The position numbers were made by a program, and so were the translations under genes. Positions 7,971-15,788 of a stretch of 64,000 bases of DNA are shown here, in pieces (position 1 is the first letter of the stretch; every line of letters begins with the position of its first letter). The notes beneath the pieces are model-generated. The model searched no databases. It was not told the DNA's origin and was given only the letters and a program-made list of their open reading frames with translations. The stretch spans positions 186,001 to 250,000 of the forward strand of contig NZ_AUAX01000002.1 in the NCBI RefSeq assembly GCF_000428945.1. The letters are read 5' to 3'. The stretch comes from Hamadaea tsunoensis DSM 44101. GTDB lineage: Bacteria; Actinomycetota; Actinomycetes; Mycobacteriales; Micromonosporaceae.

Positions 7971-9347
7971 ATGACACTGGAGCAGACCGGGCTGGCGCGG
8001 ATCATCGTGATCGCGCCGCACCGGCGGGTCGAGATGACCGTCCCCGAACACGTTCCGCTCGCCGGCATCCTGCCGTCGCTGCTGCGCCACGCCGGCCCGA
8101 CCCTGGCCGAGGACGGGATCGCGCACGGCGGCTGGGTACTGCGCCGGGTGGACGGCGTACCGCTGGATCCGGCCCGGTCCCTGGCGATGCTCGGCGTGCT
8201 CGACGGGGAGACGCTCGTCCTGGCCCCGCACGACCGGCACTGGCCCGAACCGGCCTTCGACGACGTCGCCGAGGCGATCGCCGACGGGGCCGCCCGGCTC
8301 GGCGCGGCCTGGAGCGGCCGGGCCTCGCTGCGTACCGGCCGGGCCGTCGCGGCACTGGCCCTCACCGCCGGCCTCGTGCTCACGCTCACGGCCGCGCCCG
8401 GCGCGCTCACCGGCGGACTCGCCGTCGCCGCCGCGGCACTGCTGCTCGGCGCCGCCGTCGTCGTCGACCGGGCGGGCCGCGACGCCGAAGGGGCCCGGCT
8501 CCTCGGCACGTTCGCGATGCTCGGCGCCGCCGCCGGTGCGGCCCTGCTCGGCGCCCGGGGCGGACACGCGCTCCTCGAACCGTGGCCGCTCGCCGGAGCC
8601 CTCGCCGCCCTGCTCGCCACCGCGCTGCTCGGCGAGGTCCTGATGCCGGCCCCCGTCTTCGCCGCCGGTGCCACCCTCGCCACGGGGCTCGGCGCCGGCG
8701 CCGTCCTGGCCGCCACGACCGGCGTACCGGTGGCGGCCGCGGGCGCGCTCGTCGCCGCGCTCGGCACCGCCGTCCTGTTCGCCCTGCCCCGGTGGGCCAT
8801 GTCCCTCGGCGGGCTGACCGCGCCGGGCGTACCGACGCTGACCGGCGAAGCCGAGGACCCCGCGCCGCCGGCCACCGACCTCGCCGCCGCCGTGCGCCGC
8901 TCGGACACGCTGCTCACCGGCCTGCTCTGGGGCACCGCCGGCGCGGTCGCCGTCGGCGAGGCACTCGCCCCGAACCGGTCCGGCGCGGGCGGCCTGCTGC
9001 TGACCGCCGCCGTCGCCCTCGTCTGCGCGCTGCGCTCCCGAGCCTTCGCCGCCGTGCGCCATCGCGTACCGCTGATCGCCGCCGGCTGCGTCGGCCTGCT
9101 GTCCCTTCTCGTGTACGCGACGCGGGGCGCACCGCGTACCCCGGCATTCGCCTGTGCGGTGGTGGCCGCGGCGCTGCTCGTGGCGCTCGTGGCGCTCGGG
9201 ACCGGGCGGCGGCTCGCCGGCCGGCCGGCGGCACCGCAGTTGGGCCGGCTGGCCGACGTCGTGTGCCTGCTGGCCGCGACCTCGGTGCCGATCCTGGCGG
9301 CCCTGGTGCTGGGCCTGTTCGGGGCGATGTACGGCCTGGGCGGCTGA
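7971..9347 (+). CDS. eccD: Type VII secretion integral membrane protein EccD
   Basis: The 458-residue product has an N-terminal ubiquitin-like YukD domain (about residues 5-88, including IVIAPHRRVEMTVPEHVPLA and the WVLRRVDG strand) and then about eleven hydrophobic segments from residue 125 to the end. This matches EccD, which forms the dimeric membrane vestibule of the ESX core complex. ATG 7971 directly follows GGGAGAGG and begins exactly at the YukD domain. The gene is followed after 5 bp by eccB, so the two are probably co-translated. Confidence 0.93.
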   Translation: MTLEQTGLARIIVIAPHRRVEMTVPEHVPLAGILPSLLRHAGPTLAEDGIAHGGWVLRRVDGVPLDPARSLAMLGVLDGETLVLAPHDRHWPEPAFDDVAEAIADGAARLGAAWSGRASLRTGRAVAALALTAGLVLTLTAAPGALTGGLAVAAAALLLGAAVVVDRAGRDAEGARLLGTFAMLGAAAGAALLGARGGHALLEPWPLAGALAALLATALLGEVLMPAPVFAAGATLATGLGAGAVLAATTGVPVAAAGALVAALGTAVLFALPRWAMSLGGLTAPGVPTLTGEAEDPAPPATDLAAAVRRSDTLLTGLLWGTAGAVAVGEALAPNRSGAGGLLLTAAVALVCALRSRAFAAVRHRVPLIAAGCVGLLSLLVYATRGAPRTPAFACAVVAAALLVALVALGTGRRLAGRPAAPQLGRLADVVCLLAATSVPILAALVLGLFGAMYGLGG

Positions 9348-9352
9348 CCGGG

Positions 9353-10750
9353 ATGCTGAGCCGCCGCGACCTGATCCAGTCCCGCCAGTACCTGCGCCAG
9401 CGCCAGGTACGCGCCCTCGTCGCCCACCGCCCCGATCCGCTGGACTGGGCCGGGCGGCACAGCGGCGCGACCGTGTTCGCGGGAGTCATGCTGCTCGTCA
9501 TCGGGCTGGCCGGCGCGGCCGTCGCCGGGCTGCTGTTCCCCGGCGGCGCCACCGGCTGGCAGAGCTGCACCGCGATCGTCATCGAACGCGAGACCGGCAC
9601 CGCGTACGCGTGCGACGCGACCCGGCCGGTGCTCTTCCCGACCGCCAACTTCGCCTCCGCTGCGCTGCTCATGCGGACCACGGCGACCGTACAGGTGTCG
9701 CGGGCCGCCCTGACCTGGCCACGCGGGGAACTCCTCGGGCTGCCCGGCGCGCCCGGCGACCTGCCGCCCGCGGCGAACTACCTCGACGGCGCCTGGAGCG
9801 TGTGCGCACTGTCGTCCATGGACGGCGGCCGGCCGGCCCGGGTCACCGTCGTCCTGCCCGGCGCGACCCCGGACGGCGCCACCGCCCTGCAGAAGCGGGC
9901 CGTTCTCGTCAGCGGCCCCGACGGCACCCGGTACGTGATCTGGAGCGGCCGCCGCTACCGCGTGCGCGACCCCGGCTTCGTGCTGCCCGTCCTCGGCTTC
10001 TCGGCGCAGGACGGCGTACCGGTCGGGGACGCGTGGATCGCCTCGGTCCCGGGCGGCACCGACCTGGCGCCGATCGACGTTCCCGGAGCCGGGGGCCACC
10101 GCGCCGGATTCGCCCCCGCCCCGGTCGGCCGGATCGTCACCGCCGGCGGGCGGCTGTACGTCGTGCGTACCGACGGGCTGCAGGAGGTGACCCCGCTGCA
10201 GAGCCTCCTCGTCCGCGGGCTCGCCCCGGCCGCGCCCGCGGTGCCCGTCGCCGCCGCCGATCTGGCCGCCGGTGGCATCCTGCCGCCCCTGGCCACCGGC
10301 GGCACCGCGCCCGCCCCCGCCGAGGTGCCCGACTTCGCCCGGCCGGCCGGCGGTCCAATCTGCGCGGAAATGATCGCCGACCAGGTCACCCTCGTCCTCG
10401 ATGGACGGTTGCCGGCCCGGGCCGACGCCGTCGCCCCCCAGCACGCGCAAGGGCCGGGCGGCATACCGCTGGCCGACGCCGTCCTCGTCGAACCCGGCCA
10501 CGCCGTGTACGCCAGGTCGCTGTCCAGCCCGCAGGCGACCGGCGGCGCCCTCGTACTCGTGACCGACCGCGGCGTACGCCACGCGCTGCCCTCCGCCGCG
10601 GTCGCGACGACGCTCGGCTGCCCGGCCGACCGGCCGCCGGTGGGCGTACCCGCCGCCCTGCTGGAGCGGCTGCCGGCCGGCGTGGCCCTCGATCCCGACG
10701 CCGCGAAGTCCCCTGTGGACGAGAACTTCCCCACGACACCTTCTCGATGA
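9353..10750 (+). CDS. eccB: Type VII secretion protein EccB
   Basis: The 465-residue product has a short cytosolic N-terminus with MLSRRDLIQSRQYLRQR, the conserved opening of EccB. One membrane segment spans about residues 40-62, followed by a large extracytoplasmic domain with the R1/R2-type repeats of the family. Cysteines such as those in GWQSCTAIV and TAYACDATR probably form a disulfide. EccB links the membrane core to the cell-wall side of the ESX machine. The gene starts 5 bp after eccD, and the ATG at 9353 overlaps an upstream CCGGG region rather than a strong Shine-Dalgarno, consistent with coupling. Confidence 0.94.
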   Translation: MLSRRDLIQSRQYLRQRQVRALVAHRPDPLDWAGRHSGATVFAGVMLLVIGLAGAAVAGLLFPGGATGWQSCTAIVIERETGTAYACDATRPVLFPTANFASAALLMRTTATVQVSRAALTWPRGELLGLPGAPGDLPPAANYLDGAWSVCALSSMDGGRPARVTVVLPGATPDGATALQKRAVLVSGPDGTRYVIWSGRRYRVRDPGFVLPVLGFSAQDGVPVGDAWIASVPGGTDLAPIDVPGAGGHRAGFAPAPVGRIVTAGGRLYVVRTDGLQEVTPLQSLLVRGLAPAAPAVPVAAADLAAGGILPPLATGGTAPAPAEVPDFARPAGGPICAEMIADQVTLVLDGRLPARADAVAPQHAQGPGGIPLADAVLVEPGHAVYARSLSSPQATGGALVLVTDRGVRHALPSAAVATTLGCPADRPPVGVPAALLERLPAGVALDPDAAKSPVDENFPTTPSR

Positions 10751-10828
10751 GGCGCACTGCCGATATCGTGGAGCACGGCGGCGAACCACAACTTCCCATC
10801 CCGATTCACTCCGTGGGAGGAGTTGCTG

Positions 10829-11179
10829 GTGCAACCGAACAATCTTCTGCACGCCAGTCCGGCCGAGTTGCAGGCCGCCGCACACGAGATCGGCCTGGCG
10901 TACCAGACCCTCAACTCGATCCAGACCAAGCTGACCGGCGAGCTCGACCCGCTGCTGCTCGGCAAGGCCTGGGAGGGCCCGGCCGGCCGCGAGTTCAAGT
11001 CGCTCTACCACCGCTACGCCACCCAGGTGAACCGCATCCACCGGTCCCTGGAGCTGCTCGGTGAGCTGATCCGCAAGTCGGGCGGCCACTACGACGCCGG
11101 CGAAGTCGACGCCCACCACAAGGTGAGCACCGTCGACGTGCCCACCAACATCACGTCCGTGCTCTCGCCGGCGAACTGA
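10829..11179 (+). CDS. WXG100 protein with YxxxE export signal (EsxB-like)
   Basis: This is a 116-residue helical hairpin with the turn W49-E-G51 and, after the second helix, the secretion signal Y88-D-A-G-E92 (YxxxD/E). In known ESX pairs this EsxB-side signal is recognised by EccC. GTG 10829 is preferred because GGGAGG lies 8 bp upstream; the in-frame TTG at 10823 would leave only a 2-bp spacing. It forms a two-gene unit with the next WXG100 gene 10 bp downstream, so the proteins are expected to form a heterodimer exported by EccC. Confidence 0.92.
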   Translation: MQPNNLLHASPAELQAAAHEIGLAYQTLNSIQTKLTGELDPLLLGKAWEGPAGREFKSLYHRYATQVNRIHRSLELLGELIRKSGGHYDAGEVDAHHKVSTVDVPTNITSVLSPAN

Positions 11180-11189
11180 GGAGGACGAC

Positions 11190-11498
11190 ATGGGTTCACC
11201 CGACACCATCCGCTATGAATTCCTCCAGCTCGAGCACGGCGCGCTGGCGCTGCAACAGGCCGTGGCCGGAGCCGAGGGCGAGCTGTCCGACCTGCGCGGC
11301 AAACTCGCGACCATCCTCGCCGAATGGGAGGGCAGCGGTGACGAGACCTACAAGGAGGTGAAGCGCATCTGGGACGGCGCGGCCAACGAGTTCCAGGCCA
11401 TCGGCGGCCAGATCGGCCGGGTCGTCACCGAGGTCGGCACCGAGATGCGCGAGACCGAGGCGCTCGTCGTCAAGACGGTCGGGTCACACCACATCTGA
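11190..11498 (+). CDS. WXG100 protein, EsxA/ESAT-6-like partner
   Basis: This 102-residue Ala/Glu-rich helical hairpin has the turn W46-E-G48 and ends shortly after the second helix. No clear YxxxD/E signal is seen at the C-terminus, so it is probably carried out as the partner of the preceding YxxxE protein. The start ATG at 11190 has a GAGGAGGAC ribosome-binding site that sits directly behind the upstream stop. A rho-independent-like hairpin follows at 11520, closing the eccD-eccB-esx arm. Confidence 0.93.
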   Translation: MGSPDTIRYEFLQLEHGALALQQAVAGAEGELSDLRGKLATILAEWEGSGDETYKEVKRIWDGAANEFQAIGGQIGRVVTEVGTEMRETEALVVKTVGSHHI

Positions 11499-11519
11499 CC
11501 ATCATCCGGATCCGCAACC

Positions 11520-11551
11520 GGGGCCGGGTCGTCTTCGCGACGTCCGGCCCC
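11520..11551 (+). terminator. Hairpin terminator after the esx pair
   Basis: GGGGCCGG at 11520-11527 pairs with CCGGCCCC at 11544-11551. Inside, CGTC and GACG extend the stem around a short TTCG-type loop, with one bulge. It lies 21 bp after the WXG100 stop. No T-tract follows, as usual for high-GC actinobacterial terminators. Confidence 0.7.
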
Positions 11552-11712
11552 CACGCGACTTTCCTCTCCCGACATCCGTCAAGACCGAGTCCACTCCGGC
11601 CTGCACCAACCCGGCGACGACGTCGAAGCCGGGCACCGACGCCCTCCGCTGACGCCCGCGTCCGCGATGCGGGAAGGATCTTCCGGCAGGTGAACTGCGG
11701 TCGCCGATTTTC

Positions 11713-11859
11713 TGATCGTTTACGGTTTGGGTGTCATTTCCGGCCCACGTTGCATGATCGTTTACGCGTCTGGTGCGGCCAAAGGTCGTATATGCACCCC
11801 GGAACCGTAAACGATCATGCAGTCGTCGGCCGATTTCACACCTCACCCGTAAACGATCA
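11713..11859. repeat. Symmetric palindromic element: four TGATCGTTTACG half-sites, 42-bp spacing
   Basis: The 12-mer TGATCGTTTACG occurs at 11713-11724 and 11755-11766, and its inverse CGTAAACGATCA at 11806-11817 and 11848-11859. Tandem copies start exactly 42 bp apart on each side, and the whole 147 bp is symmetric about 11786. The inner pair extends to a perfect 16-bp inverted repeat (TGCATGATCGTTTACG). The stretches between tandem copies are also partly complementary. The element fills the gap between the esx operon end and the convergent gene ending at 11901. It is AT-richer than its surroundings. Confidence 0.9.
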
Positions 11860-11900
11860 ACCCTCTGGTACGCAGGCGTCCACCGGGCTGATAATCCAGC

Positions 11901-12230
11901 CTAGGCCGGAGGAGTCCGGGTCCACTGGGTCCGCCACTTCGCGCCGATCTCAGCGGGCCGCTGATGGCCGCATTCGATGACACGACCTTCGCCGTCGACG
12001 ACCTCTGGATAGACATCGCCCTCGTCGATCCAGACAGTCACGTTCTCGATCCCGCCGGCACGGTCAACGGCATTCACCCAGTACTGGACGGTGAACGCCG
12101 ACTCGTTGCCGGAATAGTCGGATCGGACAACGAATCTCTCGCCCGGTCGAAGCCAGCGGTCCTCGCCGAGCGGCTCGATCCACAGCGTGAGCCACCCTTC
12201 CGAGTCATTGTTCACGGTGATAGCGGCCAT
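11901..12230 (-). CDS. Hypothetical protein, 109 aa, beta-rich
   Basis: The product is predicted mostly beta-stranded, with segments such as ITVNNDSEGWLTLWIEP, RFVVRSDY and FTVQYWVNAV. It has no signal peptide and no membrane segment. ATG 12230 is preceded by GGTGAGG. The strand pattern and the acidic surface (DEGDVYPEVVDGEG) suggest a small single-domain soluble protein, but no family is recognised. It sits between the two arms of the ESX locus, on the same strand as the mycosin operon and downstream of it, separated from mycP by 180 bp without another gene. Function is unknown. Confidence 0.65.
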   Translation of the reverse strand: MAAITVNNDSEGWLTLWIEPLGEDRWLRPGERFVVRSDYSGNESAFTVQYWVNAVDRAGGIENVTVWIDEGDVYPEVVDGEGRVIECGHQRPAEIGAKWRTQWTRTPPA

Positions 12231-12410
12231 GCCTCACCGTAACGTGCCATGAATCGCTGGCGTCGCCATGCGCATCGTGCCCGCTGACCGGGTTCTTCAA
12301 CGGGCACTTACCTCCTTGATGCTGCGCCGGGAGATCAGACCGCCCGCGGCAGCAGCAGCCGATGACTCGCCACACGCTGCAACGCGTGCTCCTAGATGTG
12401 AGAAGGATGC

Positions 12411-13583
12411 TCATCGGCGTGCGAGCCGGCGGCGGCGTTCGAGGAATCCGAGCCCCAGCGCGGCCCCGGCGAGCACGAGGAAGACCAGTGTCACGCGGAC
12501 GCCAGGACCGCCACCGGGCGCGGGCGGCGCGGGGCCGACGGCGACCGGCGATGCCGCCCGCCGCACACCTGGGGACAGCGGTTCGCTCAACGCCCGGACC
12601 GGGTTCACGATCCCCGCCCCGTACGCCCACCCCCGCGTCGCCGGGAACGGGTCAGCGGTCGCCGTCAGCCGCGCGGCGAGTCGGGTTCCGGTTGGCGTGG
12701 TTCCCGGCGCGGACGATGCGAGCAGCAGTGCCGCGACCCCGCCGGCGACGGCCGACGCCATGTCGCTGCCGGAGTAGGCTGCCTGGCCGTGGCCGGGTGC
12801 CGCCGTGACGACGTCCAGTCCCGGGGCGGCCAGGTCGACGTGCCGGCCGGGCCAGGTGGACGGGTCGACCGTCCCGTTGCCGTCGATCGCGCTGACCCCG
12901 AGCACCCCGTCGTACGCGGCGGGGAACGGTCCCGCGCCGGCCGGCCGGGTCGGGTCGGCGGCGGTCGTACGCGGATCGGGATCGGTTCCCGCGGCGGCCA
13001 CGACGAGAATGCCGCGCGCGACCGCCCGGGCGACCGCGGCCCGCATCGTCGGGGCGTCCGTGGGCAGGGCGAACGCCAGCACGATGATGCGCGCTCCGTG
13101 ACCGGCGGCCCAGTCGATCCCCGTCGCGGCCAGGTTCGGCTGGACGTCCTCGATCCGCTCCGCGACGCGTACAGGAAGGATGTGGGCCTGGGGAGCGACC
13201 CCCGCGAAGCCGGTGTCGGCGGCGGGCCGGGCCGCGATGAGGGCCGCGATGCCCGTGCCGTGACCGGTGCAGTCGGTCCGCCCGTCGCCGCTCGCGATCA
13301 GGTCGGTGCCCGGCAGGACCGCGCCGGCGAGCTGGGGTTGGCGCGTGTCGACGCCGGTGTCGACGACGGCGACGGTGACGCCCGCGCCGCCGGAGCCGAG
13401 CGGCCAGGCGTCGCCGAGCGCGAGCCAGCGCTGCGCCCACGGGGTCTGGGCCGTCGGGGCGGTGCCGCCCGTCACGCACTGCTCCGCCCACGCCGCGGCG
13501 GGGCCGGCGACCGGCAGGGCCGCGATCGGCAGGATGGCGGCCAGCGCGGCCAGCCGGGTGACGATGCGTCGCATGTGGACCAT
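12411..13583 (-). CDS. mycP: Mycosin-like type VII secretion protein (catalytic Ser and oxyanion Asn replaced)
   Basis: This 390-residue S8-family protein has the mycosin layout: signal peptide (to about residue 33), subtilase fold and a C-terminal membrane anchor (about 362-380) followed by ERRRRLARR. Asp75 (VVDTGVD) and His108 (GHGTGIA) are present. The serine motif SGTSMA reads SGSDMA, placing Asp274 at the nucleophile position, and the oxyanion AAAGN reads AAAGT (Thr200). The conserved Cys36/Cys105 pair is kept. It is therefore probably proteolytically inactive. Mycosins also stabilise the ESX membrane complex independently of proteolysis, so a structural role is plausible. ATG 13583 has GAGGAGG 6 bp upstream and lies 10 bp after the preceding gene. 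Confidence 0.9.
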   Translation of the reverse strand: MVHMRRIVTRLAALAAILPIAALPVAGPAAAWAEQCVTGGTAPTAQTPWAQRWLALGDAWPLGSGGAGVTVAVVDTGVDTRQPQLAGAVLPGTDLIASGDGRTDCTGHGTGIAALIAARPAADTGFAGVAPQAHILPVRVAERIEDVQPNLAATGIDWAAGHGARIIVLAFALPTDAPTMRAAVARAVARGILVVAAAGTDPDPRTTAADPTRPAGAGPFPAAYDGVLGVSAIDGNGTVDPSTWPGRHVDLAAPGLDVVTAAPGHGQAAYSGSDMASAVAGGVAALLLASSAPGTTPTGTRLAARLTATADPFPATRGWAYGAGIVNPVRALSEPLSPGVRRAASPVAVGPAPPAPGGGPGVRVTLVFLVLAGAALGLGFLERRRRLARR

Positions 13584-13593
13584 CAGCGCCTCC

Positions 13594-15780
13594 TCACCAC
13601 CACAACGGTCGAGGGTCGATCCACCACAGGGCGCGCCGGCGCGCGCCGGCGGCCCGGCGCAAGGCGCGGATGAGGACCAGGAGCCGGTCCGTCACCGCCT
13701 CCGCCGTCCCGTCGCCGCTCTCGTCGGCGAACTGCGCCCGGTTCACCGCCGCGGCCAGGTCGGTGTCCGGCTCGGCCCGCACCGCCGCGCTCACCGCCGC
13801 GATCACCTCGGTCACCGTCCACGAGGCGGGCAGGCGTACGCCGCCCAGCCGCGCGGCGTCGAGCAGTTCCGCCCAGGCGGCGCGTACGCGGGCCACGTCG
13901 CCGGGGACCGCCAGCCGGCGCCGGGTACGCCGTCGGCGCAGCACCAGCACCACGCCCAGCCCGATCGGGACGAGGAGGGCCAGCAGCGCCAACCGGCCGC
14001 CGTCGACGTGACCGGGTTGCGGGCCGCCGTCGTCCTCTGCTCCGGCGACCGGGAGGTCCGCCGGAGTTTCGTCCGGTGTGGACTGTGGCGACGGCGGCGT
14101 ACCGGTGCGGGACGGGCGGGGCGCGGCACTGGCCGACGCGGCGACCCCGGCCGGCGTCGGTTCCAGGTCGATCGGCAGCCAGCCGCCCGGTTCGAGGTAC
14201 ACCTCCGGCCACGCGCGCGCATCGCCCGCCGTGACGACACCGGAGTGCATCGCGAAGCCGACCACGACCCGGGCGGGGATGCCGAGGGACCGGGCCAGCA
14301 CGGCGTACGCGGCCGCGAACTGCTCGGCGGTGCCCCGGCCGCCGCCCGTCGCGGGGTCGCCGCCGAGGAACCGGTTGATGCTCGGGTATCCGCTGCCGCC
14401 GGGCGCCCGCGCGTCGTACCGGTATCGGCGGACCAGCCAGCCGGCGAGGGCGGTGGACTGCGCGTACGGCAGCCCGTCGCCGGCCGCGGTCCGGGCCAGC
14501 TGGGCGAGCCGTCCGGAGTCCCCGGCCGGCAGTTCCCGGTACCGGTCGAACGCCGCCGACCGGGGCAGCTGAGCGTTCGCCAGCTGGGCGGGATCGGGGC
14601 TGGGGACGTCCGCCCGCACCGCGTACGCGAGCCCGGCGCGCAGGCCGCCCTCGACCGCGACCCCGCCGGACTCCGCGTCGATGTAGATCGGAACGCCGCC
14701 GACCCGGGTCAGTCCACTGGGGACGGGCAGCCACACGCCGCCGAGGCCGGTGACGGTGATGCGTGCGCTGACCGCGACGGTGGGGACGCCGGTCGGCGTA
14801 CCGGCCGGGCCGCGGTCGCCGCCTGCCGCGCGGAACGTGCCCGACGGCAGCCACGCGGTGCCGTCGAAGTCGCCGAGGATCGCCCAGCGCAGCAGGGCCG
14901 GCCGGTCGGTGGACACGGTCAGCAGCGGCTGTTCGGGATGGGCGCTCCACCGGTCGAGCAGGCTGAACGGGTGCACCTGGCCGGCGGTGTCCAGCGGCGG
15001 CAGCACGACCGACCGCGGATCGGCCGGCTCGGCGCCGTAACCGGCGAGCACGACGGGCGCGAGGGTAGCCGCGACCACCGCCAGCAGGGCGCTGAGACCG
15101 GCCGCGAACAGCAGCCGCGTACGCGAGTCCCGCCTGCGGCGGCGCCCGGCCACGAAGACCGCTCCGCCGCTCTGAGGGGAGAGAGCGGACAACGTCGGCG
15201 GGCGGGCGCAGCCGAGCACCACGCCGAGCGCGCCGACGAGGACGGCCGTGGTCGCGTACGCCGGACCGGGCAGCGGACCCGCGAGGACGAGCATGCAGAC
15301 GGCCAGCACGATCGGCGGCAGGATCGCGGTCCCGGGTCGCCGCCCGCGCAGGGCCGCAGCGCCCGCCGCGACCGCGAGCCACGTCGCCGCCACCGGCAGG
15401 GCCAGGGTGTCGAGCCGGGGCGGGGTCGGCGTCGCGCTGGTGAGCAGCCGCGCTCCGGTGTGGACGATCGCGTCCCGCCAGCCGTCCGACGCGGGCAGCA
15501 GCCGGCCGATCCCGGCCAGCAGACCGGCCAGGCCGAGCGTGCCCGCCGGCAGATGCCAGCGCAGCCGGGCGCGGGTCACCAGGGCGATCGCGGCGGCGGC
15601 GACGGCCGCGGCACCCATCGCCGCGAGCGCCTGCGGTCCTGAGTAGACGGTCGCGAGCAGCGCGCCGGCCGCCCCGCCGGCCACGGCGACCGCCGCCGTC
15701 CCCACGACAAGCGGACCCGCGGAAAGGGAACCCCCTGTCGGGCCGGCGGAGGAACCCACCGGCGAATCGTCCGCTGCCAT
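13594..15780 (-). CDS. TgpA/DUF3488-type transglutaminase-like membrane protein, triad lost
   Basis: The 728-residue protein has a block of N-terminal membrane helices, a large extracytoplasmic transglutaminase-like domain, a Pro/Ser/Thr linker and a final membrane helix (about residue 600) before a cytosolic tail. The core motif normally reads GDCEQFA with catalytic Cys; here it is GTAEQFA (Ala485). The His motif DAHAW is DARAW (Arg522). Only the Asp of GWLPID (Asp538) remains. The fold signature LGIPARVVVGFA is otherwise perfect. The protein belongs to the DUF58/transglutaminase pair often found beside ESX loci and with MoxR ATPases. ATG 15780 lies 8 bp after the DUF58 gene. Confidence 0.88.
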   Translation of the reverse strand: MAADDSPVGSSAGPTGGSLSAGPLVVGTAAVAVAGGAAGALLATVYSGPQALAAMGAAAVAAAAIALVTRARLRWHLPAGTLGLAGLLAGIGRLLPASDGWRDAIVHTGARLLTSATPTPPRLDTLALPVAATWLAVAAGAAALRGRRPGTAILPPIVLAVCMLVLAGPLPGPAYATTAVLVGALGVVLGCARPPTLSALSPQSGGAVFVAGRRRRRDSRTRLLFAAGLSALLAVVAATLAPVVLAGYGAEPADPRSVVLPPLDTAGQVHPFSLLDRWSAHPEQPLLTVSTDRPALLRWAILGDFDGTAWLPSGTFRAAGGDRGPAGTPTGVPTVAVSARITVTGLGGVWLPVPSGLTRVGGVPIYIDAESGGVAVEGGLRAGLAYAVRADVPSPDPAQLANAQLPRSAAFDRYRELPAGDSGRLAQLARTAAGDGLPYAQSTALAGWLVRRYRYDARAPGGSGYPSINRFLGGDPATGGGRGTAEQFAAAYAVLARSLGIPARVVVGFAMHSGVVTAGDARAWPEVYLEPGGWLPIDLEPTPAGVAASASAAPRPSRTGTPPSPQSTPDETPADLPVAGAEDDGGPQPGHVDGGRLALLALLVPIGLGVVLVLRRRRTRRRLAVPGDVARVRAAWAELLDAARLGGVRLPASWTVTEVIAAVSAAVRAEPDTDLAAAVNRAQFADESGDGTAEAVTDRLLVLIRALRRAAGARRRALWWIDPRPLWW

Positions 15781-15788
15781 GACGCCCC

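Noticed and set aside
2807-10750. Open frame of 2647 codons on the plus strand across the minus-strand WXG and eccC genes
   Set aside because: It is a GC-bias shadow. Only its last part, from ATG 9353, is a real gene (eccB); the rest has no domain and is antisense to eccC.
11502-11846. Minus-strand frame with a phrase like the C-terminus of a glycerophosphodiester phosphodiesterase (GVDSVLTD)
   Set aside because: Only about 20 residues resemble that family, and the frame runs through the symmetric repeat and the terminator; too little to call a remnant.
11713-11859. CRISPR-like reading of the 42-bp spaced repeats
   Set aside because: Copies are only two per direction, 12 bp long and inverted across the centre; there are no cas genes.
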